From contig CALXEQ010000007.1 of assembly GCA_944387375.1 (NCBI GenBank), positions 1-64,000 of the forward strand: a stretch of 64,000 bases of DNA, written 5' to 3'. This document shows positions 37,097 to 46,812 of this stretch, piece by piece; the first letter of the stretch is position 1, and each line of letters starts with the position of its first letter. Origin of the DNA: an uncultured Clostridia bacterium. Its GTDB lineage: Bacteria; Bacillota; Clostridia; TANB77; CAG-465. A program made the translations under genes and the position numbers. The notes under the pieces are model-generated. The model made no database searches and had not been told where the DNA came from. It was given only the letters and a program-made list of their open reading frames with translations.

Positions 37097-37866
37097 ATTT
37101 TTTTATCAATATAATTATTACAAATGCATAATAACTTTTCCACTTTTATATTTATATTCCTACTTTTAAAAGTTTCTTTAACTCTTTGATAAAATCTTTC
37201 TAGAAATTTATTATCTTTTATATTTTTTAAACAATAATTAAAGTTAAAATCAAAAACATAGCCATAAAAAGCTAAAATTAAATCTGCATTATTTTTTATA
37301 TCTTTATAATTTATAAAATGTGTATTTTCAAATTCATTCATTAATTTTTCAGAAATATCTAAATTTTCAAAATTGTCATACCAAAAAATATCCTTCATAT
37401 CATCTTCATTTATTACTCGATAAATGTCTATTTTATCTGCATCTCTTATAATTTCTGAAAATATTAAAGCATCTCCCTTTACATCATCCGCAATTTTTGC
37501 TTTATTATGATAAAATACAGCTTTTTTTATAATATCATCGTATTTATGAGTATCAATAAATTTTTCAATTAATTTATCATCATATAGTACTTTTAAACTA
37601 TATTCTCCATGATCAAGGCCTGTATCTTTATCACTAAAAGTATTATAAATTCTAACCTGCTCAAATCTACCTATATCATGAAATAATCCTATAAGATATG
37701 CAAGTTTAATCTGTTCATCATCTAATTTTAAACTCTCAGCTATTTCTTTGCAATTTTTAGCAACATTTAATATATGAATCATTTTCAATTTTATTTTTCC
37801 ATTGTTTATATCATAATTTTTAACATAATCTAAAAATGTATCTTTCGCATTTTGTATATTTATCAT
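37084..37866 (-). CDS. HD-domain phosphohydrolase of unknown substrate
   Basis: A 260-residue metal-dependent HD protein. The metal ligands are visible in MIHILNVAKN, LIGLFHDIGRFEQ (the HD pair), LDHGEYS, and RDADKIDIYRV. Related enzymes hydrolyse nucleotides or cyclic nucleotides, but nothing here fixes the substrate. It lies 8 bases after recG and probably belongs to the same transcript. Confidence 0.82.
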   Translation of the reverse strand: MINIQNAKDTFLDYVKNYDINNGKIKLKMIHILNVAKNCKEIAESLKLDDEQIKLAYLIGLFHDIGRFEQVRIYNTFSDKDTGLDHGEYSLKVLYDDKLIEKFIDTHKYDDIIKKAVFYHNKAKIADDVKGDALIFSEIIRDADKIDIYRVINEDDMKDIFWYDNFENLDISEKLMNEFENTHFINYKDIKNNADLILAFYGYVFDFNFNYCLKNIKDNKFLERFYQRVKETFKSRNINIKVEKLLCICNNYIDKKIKSM

Positions 37867-37874
37867 TTCTTCTC

Positions 37875-39935
37875 CTATCCAACTATATTATTTAATTGAT
37901 CTCCATATTTAAATAATAGCTCCTTTTTTATCATTTGATTTTGTGGCAAAATTAATTTTTTGTCTTCTGATACTACTTCTTTTACAGCAAGTTGAGTCTT
38001 CTCTAATATCTTAGTATCTGTAAGTAAATTTGCAAGTTTAAATTCTGGCATTCCAGATTGTCTTATTCCAAAAAAGTCTCCTGGTCCTCTTAATTCTAAA
38101 TCTTTTTTTGCTATTAAAAATCCGTCATTACTTTTTCTCATAATATCAAGCCTTTGCCTAGAAATCGCAGATTTATTGTTACTTTTTAAAATACAATAAG
38201 ATGCTTCACTTCCTCTTCCTACTCTTCCTCTTAACTGATGCAAAGCTGCAAGGCCAAATCTATCTGCATTTTCAATAACCATAACTGTAGCATTTGAGAC
38301 ACTTATTCCTACCTCAATTACAGTAGTAGATATTAACATATTTATTTTATTTTCTTTAAATTCATTCATAATCTCATCTTTTTGCTTATTCTTCATTTTA
38401 CCATGAAGTATTCCAACAGAATAATCTGAAAATTCTTTTTTATATTCTTCATATAATTTTTCTACAGAGTTTAAATCTAAATCTTCATTTTCTTCTACTA
38501 AAGGGCATACAATATATACTTGTCTTCCCTCATTCATTTGCTTTTTTAAGAAATTATTCACACGCATATTATAATTGTCATTTACAACATAAGTTTCAAC
38601 TGGTTTTCTTCCAGGTGGTAACTCATCTATAATAGAAATATCTAAATCTCCATATAAAACTATAGCAAGAGATCTAGGAATAGGAGTTGCTGTCATAACT
38701 AAAGTATCTACTACATTCCCTTTACTAGACAATTTCATTCTCTGTTTTACACCAAATCTATGTTGCTCATCTGTTACAACAAGACCTAAGTTGTTAAATT
38801 CAACATTATCTTCTATTATAGAATGTGTTCCTATTAAAATATCTATTTCATTGTTTTTAAGTCTTTCAATTATTTTTTCCTTTTGTCTTTTAGTATTAGT
38901 AGATGTTATAATCTCTACATTTATATTTAGTTTTTTAAAATAATTACTAAGTTCTAAATAATGCTGATTTGCAAGAATTGTAGTAGGTGCCATAAGAGCT
39001 GCTTGATATCCATTTTTTACTGCCAAATACATAGTAATTGCAGCAACCATTGTCTTTCCTGATCCAACATCTCCTTGAACTAGTCTATTCATAACAATAT
39101 TTGAAGATAAATCATTTTTTATCTGTGCTACTACCTTTTTTTGAGCATTAGTAAGCTCAAAAGGTATTATTTTTAAAAATTCGCTATCATCTAAATTACT
39201 ATACTCATTAGTTTTTTGTGTCACTAAATTATGATCTTTCATATTTAATAAAGCAAGTTGAAATAAAAATAATTCTTGAAATATTATTCTATCTCTTGAG
39301 AGTTTTACCATATCATAATTTTTAGGAAAATGTATATTTCTTACAGCATAATTTATCTCTGCAAGTTCATATTTCTTTCTAAATTCAGTAGAAAAAATCT
39401 CATTTAGCATTATATTTTTATCTATTAAGCCACTTATTAATTTAAACAAATAATTTTGAGTAATTCCGGCAGTTAGACTATAAATTGGATATAAGCCTTG
39501 AATTTTATCTACATCTGATACATTATATATATTACATGATTCAACGCATGCTCGAGTACTACTTGTAGCAGTTACTTTTCCATAAAAAAGATACACTTCT
39601 CCTTCTTTTAATTTATCTTTTATATATACTTGATTATACCATTTTAGTAATGCCATATCTCCATTTTCATCTATAACGACAGTAGATAATATTTTTTTTC
39701 TATTTACATAAACAACACTTACTGGTTTTATTAATCTACCTATAAATAAAGCATTTTGATCTTTTATAAATTCTTTAATATTTAAAATTTTAGTTCTATC
39801 ATCATATGTTCTTGGATAATATTCTATTAAATCTCTTACTGTATAAATTCCAAGTTTATTTAAAAGCTCAAACATTTTAGGTCCAACACCTTTTAAATAT
39901 TGTACACTTGTATCTAGCTTAATATTTTCCATCAT
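37875..39935 (-). CDS. recG: ATP-dependent DNA helicase RecG
   Basis: About 686 residues. RecG remodels stalled replication forks and Holliday junctions. An N-terminal wedge/OB domain is followed by superfamily 2 helicase motifs: Walker A QGDVGSGKTMVA, DEQHRFGVKQR (motif II), TATPIPRSLAI, and QLRGRVGRGSEASYC (motif VI). A longer frame begins with TTG at 39959 inside the promoter; ATG at 39935 or 39932 follows GGTGAT. The predicted promoter leaves only a very short leader. Confidence 0.96.
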   Translation of the reverse strand: MMENIKLDTSVQYLKGVGPKMFELLNKLGIYTVRDLIEYYPRTYDDRTKILNIKEFIKDQNALFIGRLIKPVSVVYVNRKKILSTVVIDENGDMALLKWYNQVYIKDKLKEGEVYLFYGKVTATSSTRACVESCNIYNVSDVDKIQGLYPIYSLTAGITQNYLFKLISGLIDKNIMLNEIFSTEFRKKYELAEINYAVRNIHFPKNYDMVKLSRDRIIFQELFLFQLALLNMKDHNLVTQKTNEYSNLDDSEFLKIIPFELTNAQKKVVAQIKNDLSSNIVMNRLVQGDVGSGKTMVAAITMYLAVKNGYQAALMAPTTILANQHYLELSNYFKKLNINVEIITSTNTKRQKEKIIERLKNNEIDILIGTHSIIEDNVEFNNLGLVVTDEQHRFGVKQRMKLSSKGNVVDTLVMTATPIPRSLAIVLYGDLDISIIDELPPGRKPVETYVVNDNYNMRVNNFLKKQMNEGRQVYIVCPLVEENEDLDLNSVEKLYEEYKKEFSDYSVGILHGKMKNKQKDEIMNEFKENKINMLISTTVIEVGISVSNATVMVIENADRFGLAALHQLRGRVGRGSEASYCILKSNNKSAISRQRLDIMRKSNDGFLIAKKDLELRGPGDFFGIRQSGMPEFKLANLLTDTKILEKTQLAVKEVVSEDKKLILPQNQMIKKELLFKYGDQLNNIVG

Positions 39936-39947
39936 ATCACCAGTTAA

Positions 39948-39976
39948 ATTATACCTCAAAACATACGTTTATTCAA
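39948..39976 (-). promoter_or_regulatory. Promoter of recG
   Basis: TTGAAT (39976-39971), 17 bases, TATAAT (39953-39948). Transcription would start only about 5-10 bases before the ATG. Confidence 0.6.
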
Positions 39977-39981
39977 GTGAA

Positions 39982-40009
39982 CAAAAAATAAAGTAGCAAA
40001 AAATGCTAC
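39982..40009 (-). terminator. Terminator of the superoxide reductase gene
   Basis: GTAGCA and TGCTAC form the stem and TTTATTTTTT follows on the minus strand. The TAG stop codon of the gene lies within the stem. Confidence 0.7.
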
Positions 40010-40377
40010 TCTACCTCTGTTTTCCATAACCCATGTTTATTACAATATGAATATAGTGTTGCACCTTTAATATATGGAAATCTAGCTTGTGCCTCTTGTT
40101 CAGGATATAGTGTTATCATTATTTTTTTGTTTTCATACACCATACAAATCCATTCTATATAATGTTCTTTTTCCATAACATGATTAACTTTTACAAGTAT
40201 TTCATCTTCTACCTTTTCATATGTAGGAATATGTTTTTCTATAGCACATTCTTCTGTATTTGATTTTACCTCAAGCATTGGTACACCACAACAGCTAATT
40301 CCATCACATTTATTATTTAGTACTTCTATTACATTCCCACATTTTGTACATCTTTTTAAAATCAATTCATTCTTCAT
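40006..40377 (-). CDS. Desulfoferrodoxin-type superoxide reductase
   Basis: A 123-residue protein that reduces superoxide to hydrogen peroxide in anaerobes. The N-terminal desulforedoxin domain has four Cys (CTKCGN and SCCGVP) for the FeCys4 centre. The C-terminal domain supplies the catalytic Fe(His4Cys) site: KHIPTYE, VNHVMEKEHYIEW (two His) and YSYCNKHGLW (Cys and His). All ligands are present. It is transcribed alone from its own promoter. Confidence 0.93.
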   Translation of the reverse strand: MKNELILKRCTKCGNVIEVLNNKCDGISCCGVPMLEVKSNTEECAIEKHIPTYEKVEDEILVKVNHVMEKEHYIEWICMVYENKKIMITLYPEQEAQARFPYIKGATLYSYCNKHGLWKTEVE

Positions 40378-40397
40378 CTTACTATCCCTCCATCGCT

Positions 40398-40426
40398 ATT
40401 ATACTATTTATATTAATTTTTGTCAA
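40398..40426 (-). promoter_or_regulatory. Promoter of the superoxide reductase gene
   Basis: Consensus TTGACA (40426-40421), 17 bases, consensus TATAAT (40403-40398), 20 bases before the start codon. Confidence 0.85.
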
Positions 40427-40459
40427 AAGAAATACACCTAAAATTTATTAGGTGTATCA
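40424..40459 (-). terminator. Terminator of the DUF4358 gene
   Basis: ATACACCTA pairs with TAGGTGTAT (40432-40440 with 40450-40458) and a U-rich tail follows on the minus strand. It just precedes the next promoter. Confidence 0.65.
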
Positions 40460-40462
40460 TTT

Positions 40463-40954
40463 TTATTTTATTAAATCTACTATATCGCTAGCATAATCAC
40501 TAACAATAAAATATACATAGTTTCCTTTTGCTCCAATTTTTCTATTTTTAACAAGTTCATACTCTTCTGTTAAATAATCCTTCCACATTTCATCATAACT
40601 TTCTCCGTATTTTTCAAAAGCAGAAACTACGTTATCTACATTTCCCTCTGTTACTTCAACTATAACATACATACTTGATGTAACATTTACATATGGTCTT
40701 TGACCTATTACTTGTTTTACCCATTCACTATTTATCGAAAAATCATTTTGTAAATCTTCTATTGTTATTTGCTTCATTTTTGAACTATCAAAATTAGTAG
40801 ATTCCTCTATTTCTGATGAAAGTGCTGCAAAATCAACATTTACTGGAACAGTATCATCAGGCTTATTACTTATAACTGCATTAACCAGTATAAAAACAGC
40901 ACATATAACAAATATAGCTATTACTATTCCAAGTATAATATTTGTCTTTTTCAT
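40463..40954 (-). CDS. DUF4358-type membrane-anchored protein
   Basis: About 163 residues with an N-terminal membrane anchor (IILGIVIAIFVICAVFILV) and a secreted domain resembling DUF4358 (family function unknown): a DFAALSSEI beginning, YVIVEVTEGNVDNVVSAFEKYGES, and a C-terminal KGNYVYFIVSDYASDI. GAGGAG precedes the ATG at 40954; the longer frame to 40975 contains this site. It follows gatB but is separated by a short gap, so cotranscription is possible. Confidence 0.65.
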   Translation of the reverse strand: MKKTNIILGIVIAIFVICAVFILVNAVISNKPDDTVPVNVDFAALSSEIEESTNFDSSKMKQITIEDLQNDFSINSEWVKQVIGQRPYVNVTSSMYVIVEVTEGNVDNVVSAFEKYGESYDEMWKDYLTEEYELVKNRKIGAKGNYVYFIVSDYASDIVDLIK

Positions 40955-40993
40955 CACTATCACTCCTCTATACATATATATTAATATTATACA

Positions 40994-42427
40994 CTATTTA
41001 TTTATTATTTCAAGTAACAATTTGTTAACAATTTGTGGATTTGCTTTTCCTTTTGTCTCTTTCATTACCTGTCCTACCATAAATCCAATTGCTTTATCTT
41101 TTCCTGCTTTATAATCTGCTACAGATTGTGGGTTTGCTTCTACAACTTTTTCTACAATAGCCTTAATTGCTCCTTCATCAGAAATCTGTACAAGCCCTTT
41201 TTTCTCTACAATATCTTTTGCATTCTCTCCTGTTTTAAACATTTCCTCAAATATCTGCTTAGCAATTTTTGATGAAATAGTTCCTTTATCTATCAATGTA
41301 ATAAGACAAGCCAAATTATCTTCTTTTACTTTAGATTCATTTATTTCTATTTCACTCTCATTTAGCATTCTTGCAAAGTCTCCCATAATCCAGTTTGCTA
41401 CAGCTTTTGGATTATTACAAATATCATTTGTCTTTTCAAAAAAGGCAGCAGTATATTTTGAAGAAGTTAAAATTTCTGCATCATATTCTGGAAGACCAAA
41501 TTCTTTTATATATCTTTCTTTTTTAATATGTGGCATTTCTGGTAATGAATTTTTAATATTTTCAATATATTCATCACTTAAAACTATTGGTGCAAGGTCT
41601 GGCTCTGGAAAATATCTATAATCTTGTGCGTCTTCTTTTGTACGCATAGCATATCCAATTCCTTTTGCATCGTCAAATCTTCTAGTCTCCTGATAAATTT
41701 TTCCACCATTTTCAAGTACTTCAATCTGTCTTTGAATTTCAAATTCAATACAGTTATGTATTGCTTTAAATGAATTTAAGTTTTTAGTTTCTGTTCTTGT
41801 TCCAAATTCTTTTTGTCCAACTGGTCTTACAGATAAATTAACATCACATCTTAATGAGCCTTCCTGCATCTTACAATCACATACTTCTAGATATTCTAAT
41901 ATAGATTTTAAAGTCTGCATATATGCTACTGCTTCTTCTGCACTTCTAATATCTGGCTCAGATACTATCTCTATTAAAGGTACAGCACATCTATTCATAT
42001 CTACTAAAGTATCTCCTGTATATGCATCATGTATTAATTTTCCTGCGTCTTCTTCTATATGAATTCTTGTTATTCCAATTGATTTTTTATTTCCATCTAC
42101 ATTTATATCTATATGTCCACCAATACATAAAGGTAAATCATATTGAGATATCTGATATGCTTTTGGCAGATCTGGATAAAAATAATTTTTCCTATCTTGT
42201 TTTGAAAATCTAGATATTTCACAATTTGTCGCAAGACCTGCTTTTACTGCATATTCAACAACTTTTTCATTTAATACAGGTAATGTTCCTGGCATTCCTG
42301 TACATATAGGACAGCAATGAGTGTTTGGATCTGCACCAAAAGAAGTAGTACAATTACAATATATTTTTGTTTTAGTTGAAAGCTCAGCATGAACTTCAAG
42401 TCCAATTATTACTTCGTATTCTTTCAT
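40994..42427 (-). CDS. gatB: Asp-tRNA(Asn)/Glu-tRNA(Gln) amidotransferase subunit B
   Basis: The 477-residue GatB binds the misacylated tRNA and phosphorylates its side chain before amidation. [20 protein letters not shown], the C-x-C...C-x2-C zinc site (CNC, CCPIC), [13 protein letters not shown] and the C-terminal YqeY-like tail ([21 protein letters not shown]) are diagnostic. It starts one base after gatA in gatCAB. Confidence 0.98.
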   Translation of the reverse strand: MKEYEVIIGLEVHAELSTKTKIYCNCTTSFGADPNTHCCPICTGMPGTLPVLNEKVVEYAVKAGLATNCEISRFSKQDRKNYFYPDLPKAYQISQYDLPLCIGGHIDINVDGNKKSIGITRIHIEEDAGKLIHDAYTGDTLVDMNRCAVPLIEIVSEPDIRSAEEAVAYMQTLKSILEYLEVCDCKMQEGSLRCDVNLSVRPVGQKEFGTRTETKNLNSFKAIHNCIEFEIQRQIEVLENGGKIYQETRRFDDAKGIGYAMRTKEDAQDYRYFPEPDLAPIVLSDEYIENIKNSLPEMPHIKKERYIKEFGLPEYDAEILTSSKYTAAFFEKTNDICNNPKAVANWIMGDFARMLNESEIEINESKVKEDNLACLITLIDKGTISSKIAKQIFEEMFKTGENAKDIVEKKGLVQISDEGAIKAIVEKVVEANPQSVADYKAGKDKAIGFMVGQVMKETKGKANPQIVNKLLLEIINK

Positions 42428-42428
42428 T

Positions 42429-43901
42429 TTATTTTCCCTCCTCTATTGCTGGTTTTTTATCTATATATGATGTGTTTTTTTCAAAAGTGTAAGCTACTTG
42501 TAATAAATTTTGCTCATCAAAAGCTTTAGCAATAAATTGAATTCCTATTGGCATTCCATTTTTTCCAAATCCACCCGGAACTGAAATTCCTGGAAGACCA
42601 GCTATATTTACAGGAACTGTATAAATATCTTCTAGATACATTTCAAGTGGACTTGCATTATGTGCTCCAAATTTAAATGATGTGTTAGGAGCAGTTGGTA
42701 TCATAATTACATCACATTTTTCAAAAGCTTTTTTAAAGTTTTCTACAATAAGTGTTCTTACTTGTTGAGCTCTTTTGTAATATGCATCATAATATCCTGA
42801 AGATAATACATAAGTTCCAAGCATTATTCTTCTTTTTACTTCATCCCCAAAACCTTCTGTTCTTGATTTTACATATAATTCATCAAGATCATTAAAATCT
42901 TTTGCTCTATATCCATATCTTATACCATCATATCTTCCAAGATTTGATGAAGCTTCTGCAGTTGCAATTATATAGTATGTTGCTAAAGAATATTTTGCAT
43001 ATTCTAATTTTATTTCTTCAATTTTTGCTCCTGCCTCTTTTAGTGTATCAATAGCATTATCATATGCTTGCTTTACATCTTCACTTATTCCCTCTGTTAT
43101 AAAATCTGTTGGAATTCCTATAACTTTTCCTTTTACATCATTTACCAATGATTTTGTATAATCTACCTTTTCTATATCTGCAGATGTTGTATCTAATTTA
43201 TCATGACCAGATATAACATTTAGCATAACTGCTGCATCTTCTACAGTTTTTGTGAAAGGTCCTATTTGATCAAGTGAAGAAGCAAAAGCTATAAGTCCAA
43301 ATCTAGATATTAATCCATATGTTGGCTTAAGCCCAACAACAGAACAATATGAAGCTGGTTGTCTTATTGATCCTCCAGTATCTGAGCCTAAAGCTGCAAA
43401 TGCCATATCTGAAGATACAGCAGCTGCACTTCCACCTGAAGATCCTCCTGGTACTCTATTTAAATTCCAAGGATTTTTTGTTTTCTTAAAATATGAAGTT
43501 TCTGTAGATGATCCCATAGCAAATTCATCCATATTAGTTTTTCCAACTATAATAGCACCTGCTTCTTCTAATTTTTTTACTACAGTTGCATCATAAATTG
43601 GTGTAAAATTCTCCAACATTTTAGATGCACATGTTGTTTTAACTCCATTTGTACAAATATTATCTTTTATAGCTATTGGCACTCCACCAAGTACTCCTAT
43701 ATCTTCTCCGTTATTTAATTTCTCTTGTAATTCTTCTGCTCTTTTATATGCTAAATCTTTAGTTAAAGTAATATATGCATCAACTTTAGGTTCAACATCT
43801 TCAATTCTAGAGTAGATATCATCTAAAACTTCTTTTATAGTAACTTCTTTATTTCTAATTTTTCCAGCCACTTCACTTAAAGTTAAATCGTATAAACTCA
43901 T
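42429..43901 (-). CDS. gatA: Asp-tRNA(Asn)/Glu-tRNA(Gln) amidotransferase subunit A
   Basis: The roughly 490-residue GatA is the amidase that releases ammonia from glutamine. The Ser-cisSer-Lys triad lies in [11 protein letters not shown] (Lys) and [13 protein letters not shown] (Ser residues). A longer frame to 43946 overlaps gatC and has no ribosome-binding site; ATG at 43901 ([10 protein letters not shown]) has GGGGGA upstream and gives the normal N-terminus. Confidence 0.98.
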   Translation of the reverse strand: MSLYDLTLSEVAGKIRNKEVTIKEVLDDIYSRIEDVEPKVDAYITLTKDLAYKRAEELQEKLNNGEDIGVLGGVPIAIKDNICTNGVKTTCASKMLENFTPIYDATVVKKLEEAGAIIVGKTNMDEFAMGSSTETSYFKKTKNPWNLNRVPGGSSGGSAAAVSSDMAFAALGSDTGGSIRQPASYCSVVGLKPTYGLISRFGLIAFASSLDQIGPFTKTVEDAAVMLNVISGHDKLDTTSADIEKVDYTKSLVNDVKGKVIGIPTDFITEGISEDVKQAYDNAIDTLKEAGAKIEEIKLEYAKYSLATYYIIATAEASSNLGRYDGIRYGYRAKDFNDLDELYVKSRTEGFGDEVKRRIMLGTYVLSSGYYDAYYKRAQQVRTLIVENFKKAFEKCDVIMIPTAPNTSFKFGAHNASPLEMYLEDIYTVPVNIAGLPGISVPGGFGKNGMPIGIQFIAKAFDEQNLLQVAYTFEKNTSYIDKKPAIEEGK

Positions 43902-43915
43902 CTTATTTATTCCCC

Positions 43916-44203
43916 CTATTCTACTACTTTTGGAACACTTACGCATCCTGCATCTTTGCTTGGTGCATTTTTTAATATCTCTTCTCTATCATATGAAGGT
44001 TGTACTTCATCTTTTCTAAATACATTTTTTATATCTAATATATGAGCAGTTGGCTTTATACCTTCTACATTTATATTTGATAATTCATTTGCAAAATCCA
44101 CAATACTAGATAATTCATTAGTATATTTTTCTAGTTCTTCTTGTGTTAAATTTAATTTAGATAATTTTGCAATATGTTTTACGTCTTCTTTTGAAACGCT
44201 CAT
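43916..44203 (-). CDS. gatC: Asp-tRNA(Asn)/Glu-tRNA(Gln) amidotransferase subunit C
   Basis: The 95-residue GatC stabilises the GatA-GatB interface. [20 protein letters not shown] and the C-terminal [15 protein letters not shown] are typical. It is the first gene of gatCAB, which supplies Gln-tRNA and perhaps Asn-tRNA by transamidation. Confidence 0.96.
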   Translation of the reverse strand: MSVSKEDVKHIAKLSKLNLTQEELEKYTNELSSIVDFANELSNINVEGIKPTAHILDIKNVFRKDEVQPSYDREEILKNAPSKDAGCVSVPKVVE

Positions 44204-44229
44204 CTAAAAGCCCCCTTTACATATTGATA

Positions 44230-44258
44230 ATTATACTTTAAATAGCTTTATCTGTCAA
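44230..44258 (-). promoter_or_regulatory. Promoter of gatCAB
   Basis: Consensus TTGACA (44258-44253), 17 bases, consensus TATAAT (44235-44230), about 26 bases before gatC. Confidence 0.85.
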
Positions 44259-44301
44259 GGTAAAAGACTGGTATATACGCACTTTTGACTTATTTTTATA
44301 T

Positions 44302-44332
44302 AAAAAAAATAACTAACTTTTATAGTTAATTA
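44302..44332 (-). terminator. Terminator of the FUSC-like gene
   Basis: On the minus strand a 9-bp stem (TAATTAACT with AGTTAGTTA, one wobble) is followed by eight U residues. The stop codon of the gene overlaps the base of the stem. Confidence 0.65.
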
Positions 44333-44848
44333 CTTTTCCTTTACAACACTTATTCTAGAATTTCTTTTATGTCTTGGTGTATATAAATTAACAACCATTG
44401 CAACTATACTTGCAACTATAGTATTGGCCATTACATATATTGGATAAATCCATCCACTTGATGGCTCCTCATCTAAAGTAATAGCTAAAAACACATAACA
44501 TGCTATAAGTATAAATTCAGATCTATTTATTAATTTACTGCAAAAATACAATATTAAAAAAATTCCTAATGGTATTAATATAATATTTACTATTTGTGAT
44601 GAGTTTATAAAACTTATTGCCATAGCAATCGTTCCAATTATTCCTCCAACTACAGTTGCAGAAATTCTATTTTTTACCTCTTTAAATGTTTTTGCAACGT
44701 CAGCTTGAATAGCCAAAACAGCAACAATAGTCATTTCATAAGGCTGAAGTATCCCATTACTAAATGTTCCTATAAGCATTACTATTAAAACTGCTATTAC
44801 TGTTTTTATTATTCTAAGTCCTGGTGCTTCTATATTTACTTTTTTCAT
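44330..44848 (-). CDS. Small FUSC/aromatic acid exporter-type membrane protein
   Basis: About 172 residues with four to five membrane segments. The N-terminal LRIIKTVIAVLIVMLIG, the QPYEMTIVAVLAIQ segment and the VKNRISATVVGGIIGT turn resemble the N-terminal membrane half of the FUSC/ArAE family. The C-terminal cytoplasmic domain of full-length exporters is missing, as in many short Firmicute members. GAGGG precedes the ATG at 44848, so the frame from 44893 was shortened. Transport function is not established for the short form. Confidence 0.7.
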   Translation of the reverse strand: MKKVNIEAPGLRIIKTVIAVLIVMLIGTFSNGILQPYEMTIVAVLAIQADVAKTFKEVKNRISATVVGGIIGTIAMAISFINSSQIVNIILIPLGIFLILYFCSKLINRSEFILIACYVFLAITLDEEPSSGWIYPIYVMANTIVASIVAMVVNLYTPRHKRNSRISVVKEK

Positions 44849-44864
44849 ATAATCCCTCACAAAA

Positions 44865-44893
44865 ATAGTATCATAAATAATTTTTTTATTCAA
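44865..44893 (-). promoter_or_regulatory. Predicted promoter of the FUSC-like gene
   Basis: TTGAAT (44893-44888), 17 bases, TACTAT (44870-44865). The gene may in addition receive read-through from the transcript that ends at 44925. Confidence 0.5.
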
Positions 44894-44924
44894 TATTATT
44901 ATTTACAAAATATTATAAATATAT

Positions 44925-44957
44925 AAAAATGGAGACAGATCAACGGGATCCGTCTCC
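44925..44957 (-). terminator. Strong terminator of an unannotated transcript
   Basis: GGAGACGGATC pairs with GATCTGTCTCC in the minus-strand RNA (11 bp with one G-U wobble, loop CCGTT) and AUUUUUAUAU follows. It is far more GC-rich than its surroundings. It ends either the 45146-45188 transcript or a 370-base 3' UTR of the histidine kinase gene. It lies upstream of the FUSC-like gene, so it could also be an attenuator for it. Confidence 0.75.
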
Positions 44958-45063
44958 TAAAATCAAGTTTATATATGAAAAAACCTATTTATATTATTTG
45001 TTTCTTTTCGTTCATTTTTATTATTTTTTGTATAGGAATTGTTTTTTTATAATTTTTCTATAA

Positions 45064-45123
45064 TTATGGATAACTGTAAATTTTAAAGCCTAAATTTACT
45101 AAACTCCTTTTATCATATATCAC
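45064..45123 (-). CDS. Possible small ORF of 19 residues in an otherwise gene-free stretch
   Basis: GTG at 45123, preceded by AAAGGA at suitable spacing, opens a 19-codon frame ending in LVNLGFKIYSYP. An overlapping five-codon frame (ATG 45116, MIKGV) starts after GAGGTGAT. Which one, if either, is translated is unknown. The 44894-45324 stretch holds this, a promoter-like array and a terminator, but no longer gene. Confidence 0.35.
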   Translation of the reverse strand: MIYDKRSLVNLGFKIYSYP

Positions 45124-45145
45124 CTCATTTCCTTTCTACATCACT

Positions 45146-45188
45146 ATTATAATAGTTTAATGTGTCAATAGTATGTAATTAATGTTAA
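45146..45188 (-). promoter_or_regulatory. Activator-type promoter with three direct repeats
   Basis: Three hexamers TTAACA (45188-45183), TTACAT (45178-45173) and TTGACA (45168-45163) are spaced exactly 10 bases apart, and TATAAT (45151-45146) lies 11 bases after the last. This resembles PhoP/OmpR-family binding arrays overlapping the -35 region. The neighbouring OmpR-type regulator is the natural candidate; that link is inference. Confidence 0.5.
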
Positions 45189-45279
45189 AGTATTATGAAG
45201 TTTAAATTATTTGTATTTTGTTAGAGATTAGTTAAATACTATAATAACTTAACTTCTTGGCTGTATTATACATACTAAT

Positions 45280-45300
45280 TGTGAAAAATGTATGATATAT
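45280..45300 (-). repeat. 21-bp element also found upstream of the response regulator
   Basis: The plus strand reads TGTGA, then AAAATGTATGATATAT; it matches 47530-47550 at 18 of 21 positions. This copy lies just after the kinase gene. Confidence 0.4.
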
Positions 45301-45324
45301 AAATGAAATACAAGAAAAAATATT

Positions 45325-46812
45325 TTATTCTTTTTTATTTTTCTCAATATTCATTTCTTTTTTAGAAACTCTTTCTAAATCAAACCAAAAATTACTTCCT
45401 TTTCCTTCTGTTGATTCTACGCCAAAATTTGATTTATGTTTTAATAATATATTTTTTACTATAGACAAACCTAGCCCACTACCTTGAACATTTCTAGTAA
45501 ATGATTCACTAGCTTTATAATATCTATCCCATATATGTTCTAAATCTTTTTTAGATATTCCAACACCATCATCAATTACTTCAACTTTTACTCTTTTTTG
45601 AGTAGCAGTAACTTTTACATTAATATTTCTTTTTCCTTCTCCACTATGCTTTATAGCGTTTATAACTAAATTATATAATACTTGCTCTATCTTAGTTCTA
45701 TCAGCATACACATATAATTCATTTGGTATTGTATATTCAATAATATGCTCTGTTTCCATACTAGATAATTTTATTCTATCAATTAAAGATGATGCAACTT
45801 GAGAAAAATTGAACTTCTCTTTATTTATAGTTATAATTCCAGACTCAATTTTAGATAAATCCATCATATCATTAACAAGTCTTGTTAATCTATCAGTCTC
45901 GTCAATAATTACTTTCAAATGTGCCTCTCTTTTTTCTTTATTATTTCCAGATAGATCTCTTATCATCTCAGAGTATGCCTTAATCATTGTAAGTGGAGTC
46001 TTTAAATCATGTGATACGTTTGCCATAAGTTCTCTTCTTATTTCATCTGTTCTTTCCAAAGAATTTGTAGCTCTATTTAACGTATCTGCCAACTCATCAA
46101 GCTCTTCATATCCACATTTTTCAAATACAACATCATAGTCTCCCTTTTCAAGTTTTTTTGCCTCTTCATTCATTCTTTTTATAGGCCTTGAAATTCTCTT
46201 AGACATAAACAATGAAATCACAGTAGAAATAATAAGTGAAATTACAGTTATATATATTAGTTGATTTCTAATCACATTAGACGTAGCATCAATTGGATCA
46301 ATTGACATTATTATTACATAACAATAATCTGTATCTGGTATGTCTTTTCCATATACATAAATCTGAGTTTTTAATTTATCCACATTCAATGTATATGACA
46401 CTCTTTTATTTGGACTTTTATAAATATTTTCAACTATATCACTTAAGTCTATAGACACATTCCTTCCTGGCATCTGAGCCAGATAAGTAGCTTCATTTTG
46501 ATTATAATATGATATTGCTGATGTAGTATTTGTATAAAAAATATCACCATCATCAGTTAAAATATATATTGAAGCTGAATTTCTATAAGCTGTTTTATCA
46601 ATTTGATCTTTATAATCTAAAGCATTTTTGAAAATATTTTCTATTTCAGCTCCAATTTGAGCAGTTTCTGTCTTTTTCATAGAGCTATAATATGTCTGTA
46701 AAAAAACAACTTGCATAAACCACAAAAGAACAAATATTATAATGGCTAAACATATAAAATATAGCCACAACATAAAAGTTAAAGATTTTGAGTTAAATTT
46801 TTTACTCTTCAA
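45325..46812 (-). CDS. Sensor histidine kinase of a two-component system
   Basis: A 495-residue kinase. Two membrane helices (about 12-36 and 186-205) flank an extracytoplasmic sensor domain. A HAMP domain follows (RISRPIKRMNEEAKKLEKGD), then the phosphoacceptor His in ELMANVSHDLKTPLTMI and the ATPase N box (LYNLVINAIKHSG), G1 (VEVIDDGVGI) and G2 (GSGLGLSIVK). It starts with TTG at 46812, overlapping the response regulator by 11 bases, with GGGG 8 bases upstream. The signal is unknown. Confidence 0.93.
   Translation of the reverse strand: MKSKKFNSKSLTFMLWLYFICLAIIIFVLLWFMQVVFLQTYYSSMKKTETAQIGAEIENIFKNALDYKDQIDKTAYRNSASIYILTDDGDIFYTNTTSAISYYNQNEATYLAQMPGRNVSIDLSDIVENIYKSPNKRVSYTLNVDKLKTQIYVYGKDIPDTDYCYVIIMSIDPIDATSNVIRNQLIYITVISLIISTVISLFMSKRISRPIKRMNEEAKKLEKGDYDVVFEKCGYEELDELADTLNRATNSLERTDEIRRELMANVSHDLKTPLTMIKAYSEMIRDLSGNNKEKREAHLKVIIDETDRLTRLVNDMMDLSKIESGIITINKEKFNFSQVASSLIDRIKLSSMETEHIIEYTIPNELYVYADRTKIEQVLYNLVINAIKHSGEGKRNINVKVTATQKRVKVEVIDDGVGISKKDLEHIWDRYYKASESFTRNVQGSGLGLSIVKNILLKHKSNFGVESTEGKGSNFWFDLERVSKKEMNIEKNKKE

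Noticed and set aside
45146-45168. Ordinary sigma-A promoter with TTGACA and TATAAT
   Set aside because: The boxes are only 11 bases apart, too close for sigma-A alone. The TTGACA is better read as part of the three-fold direct repeat.
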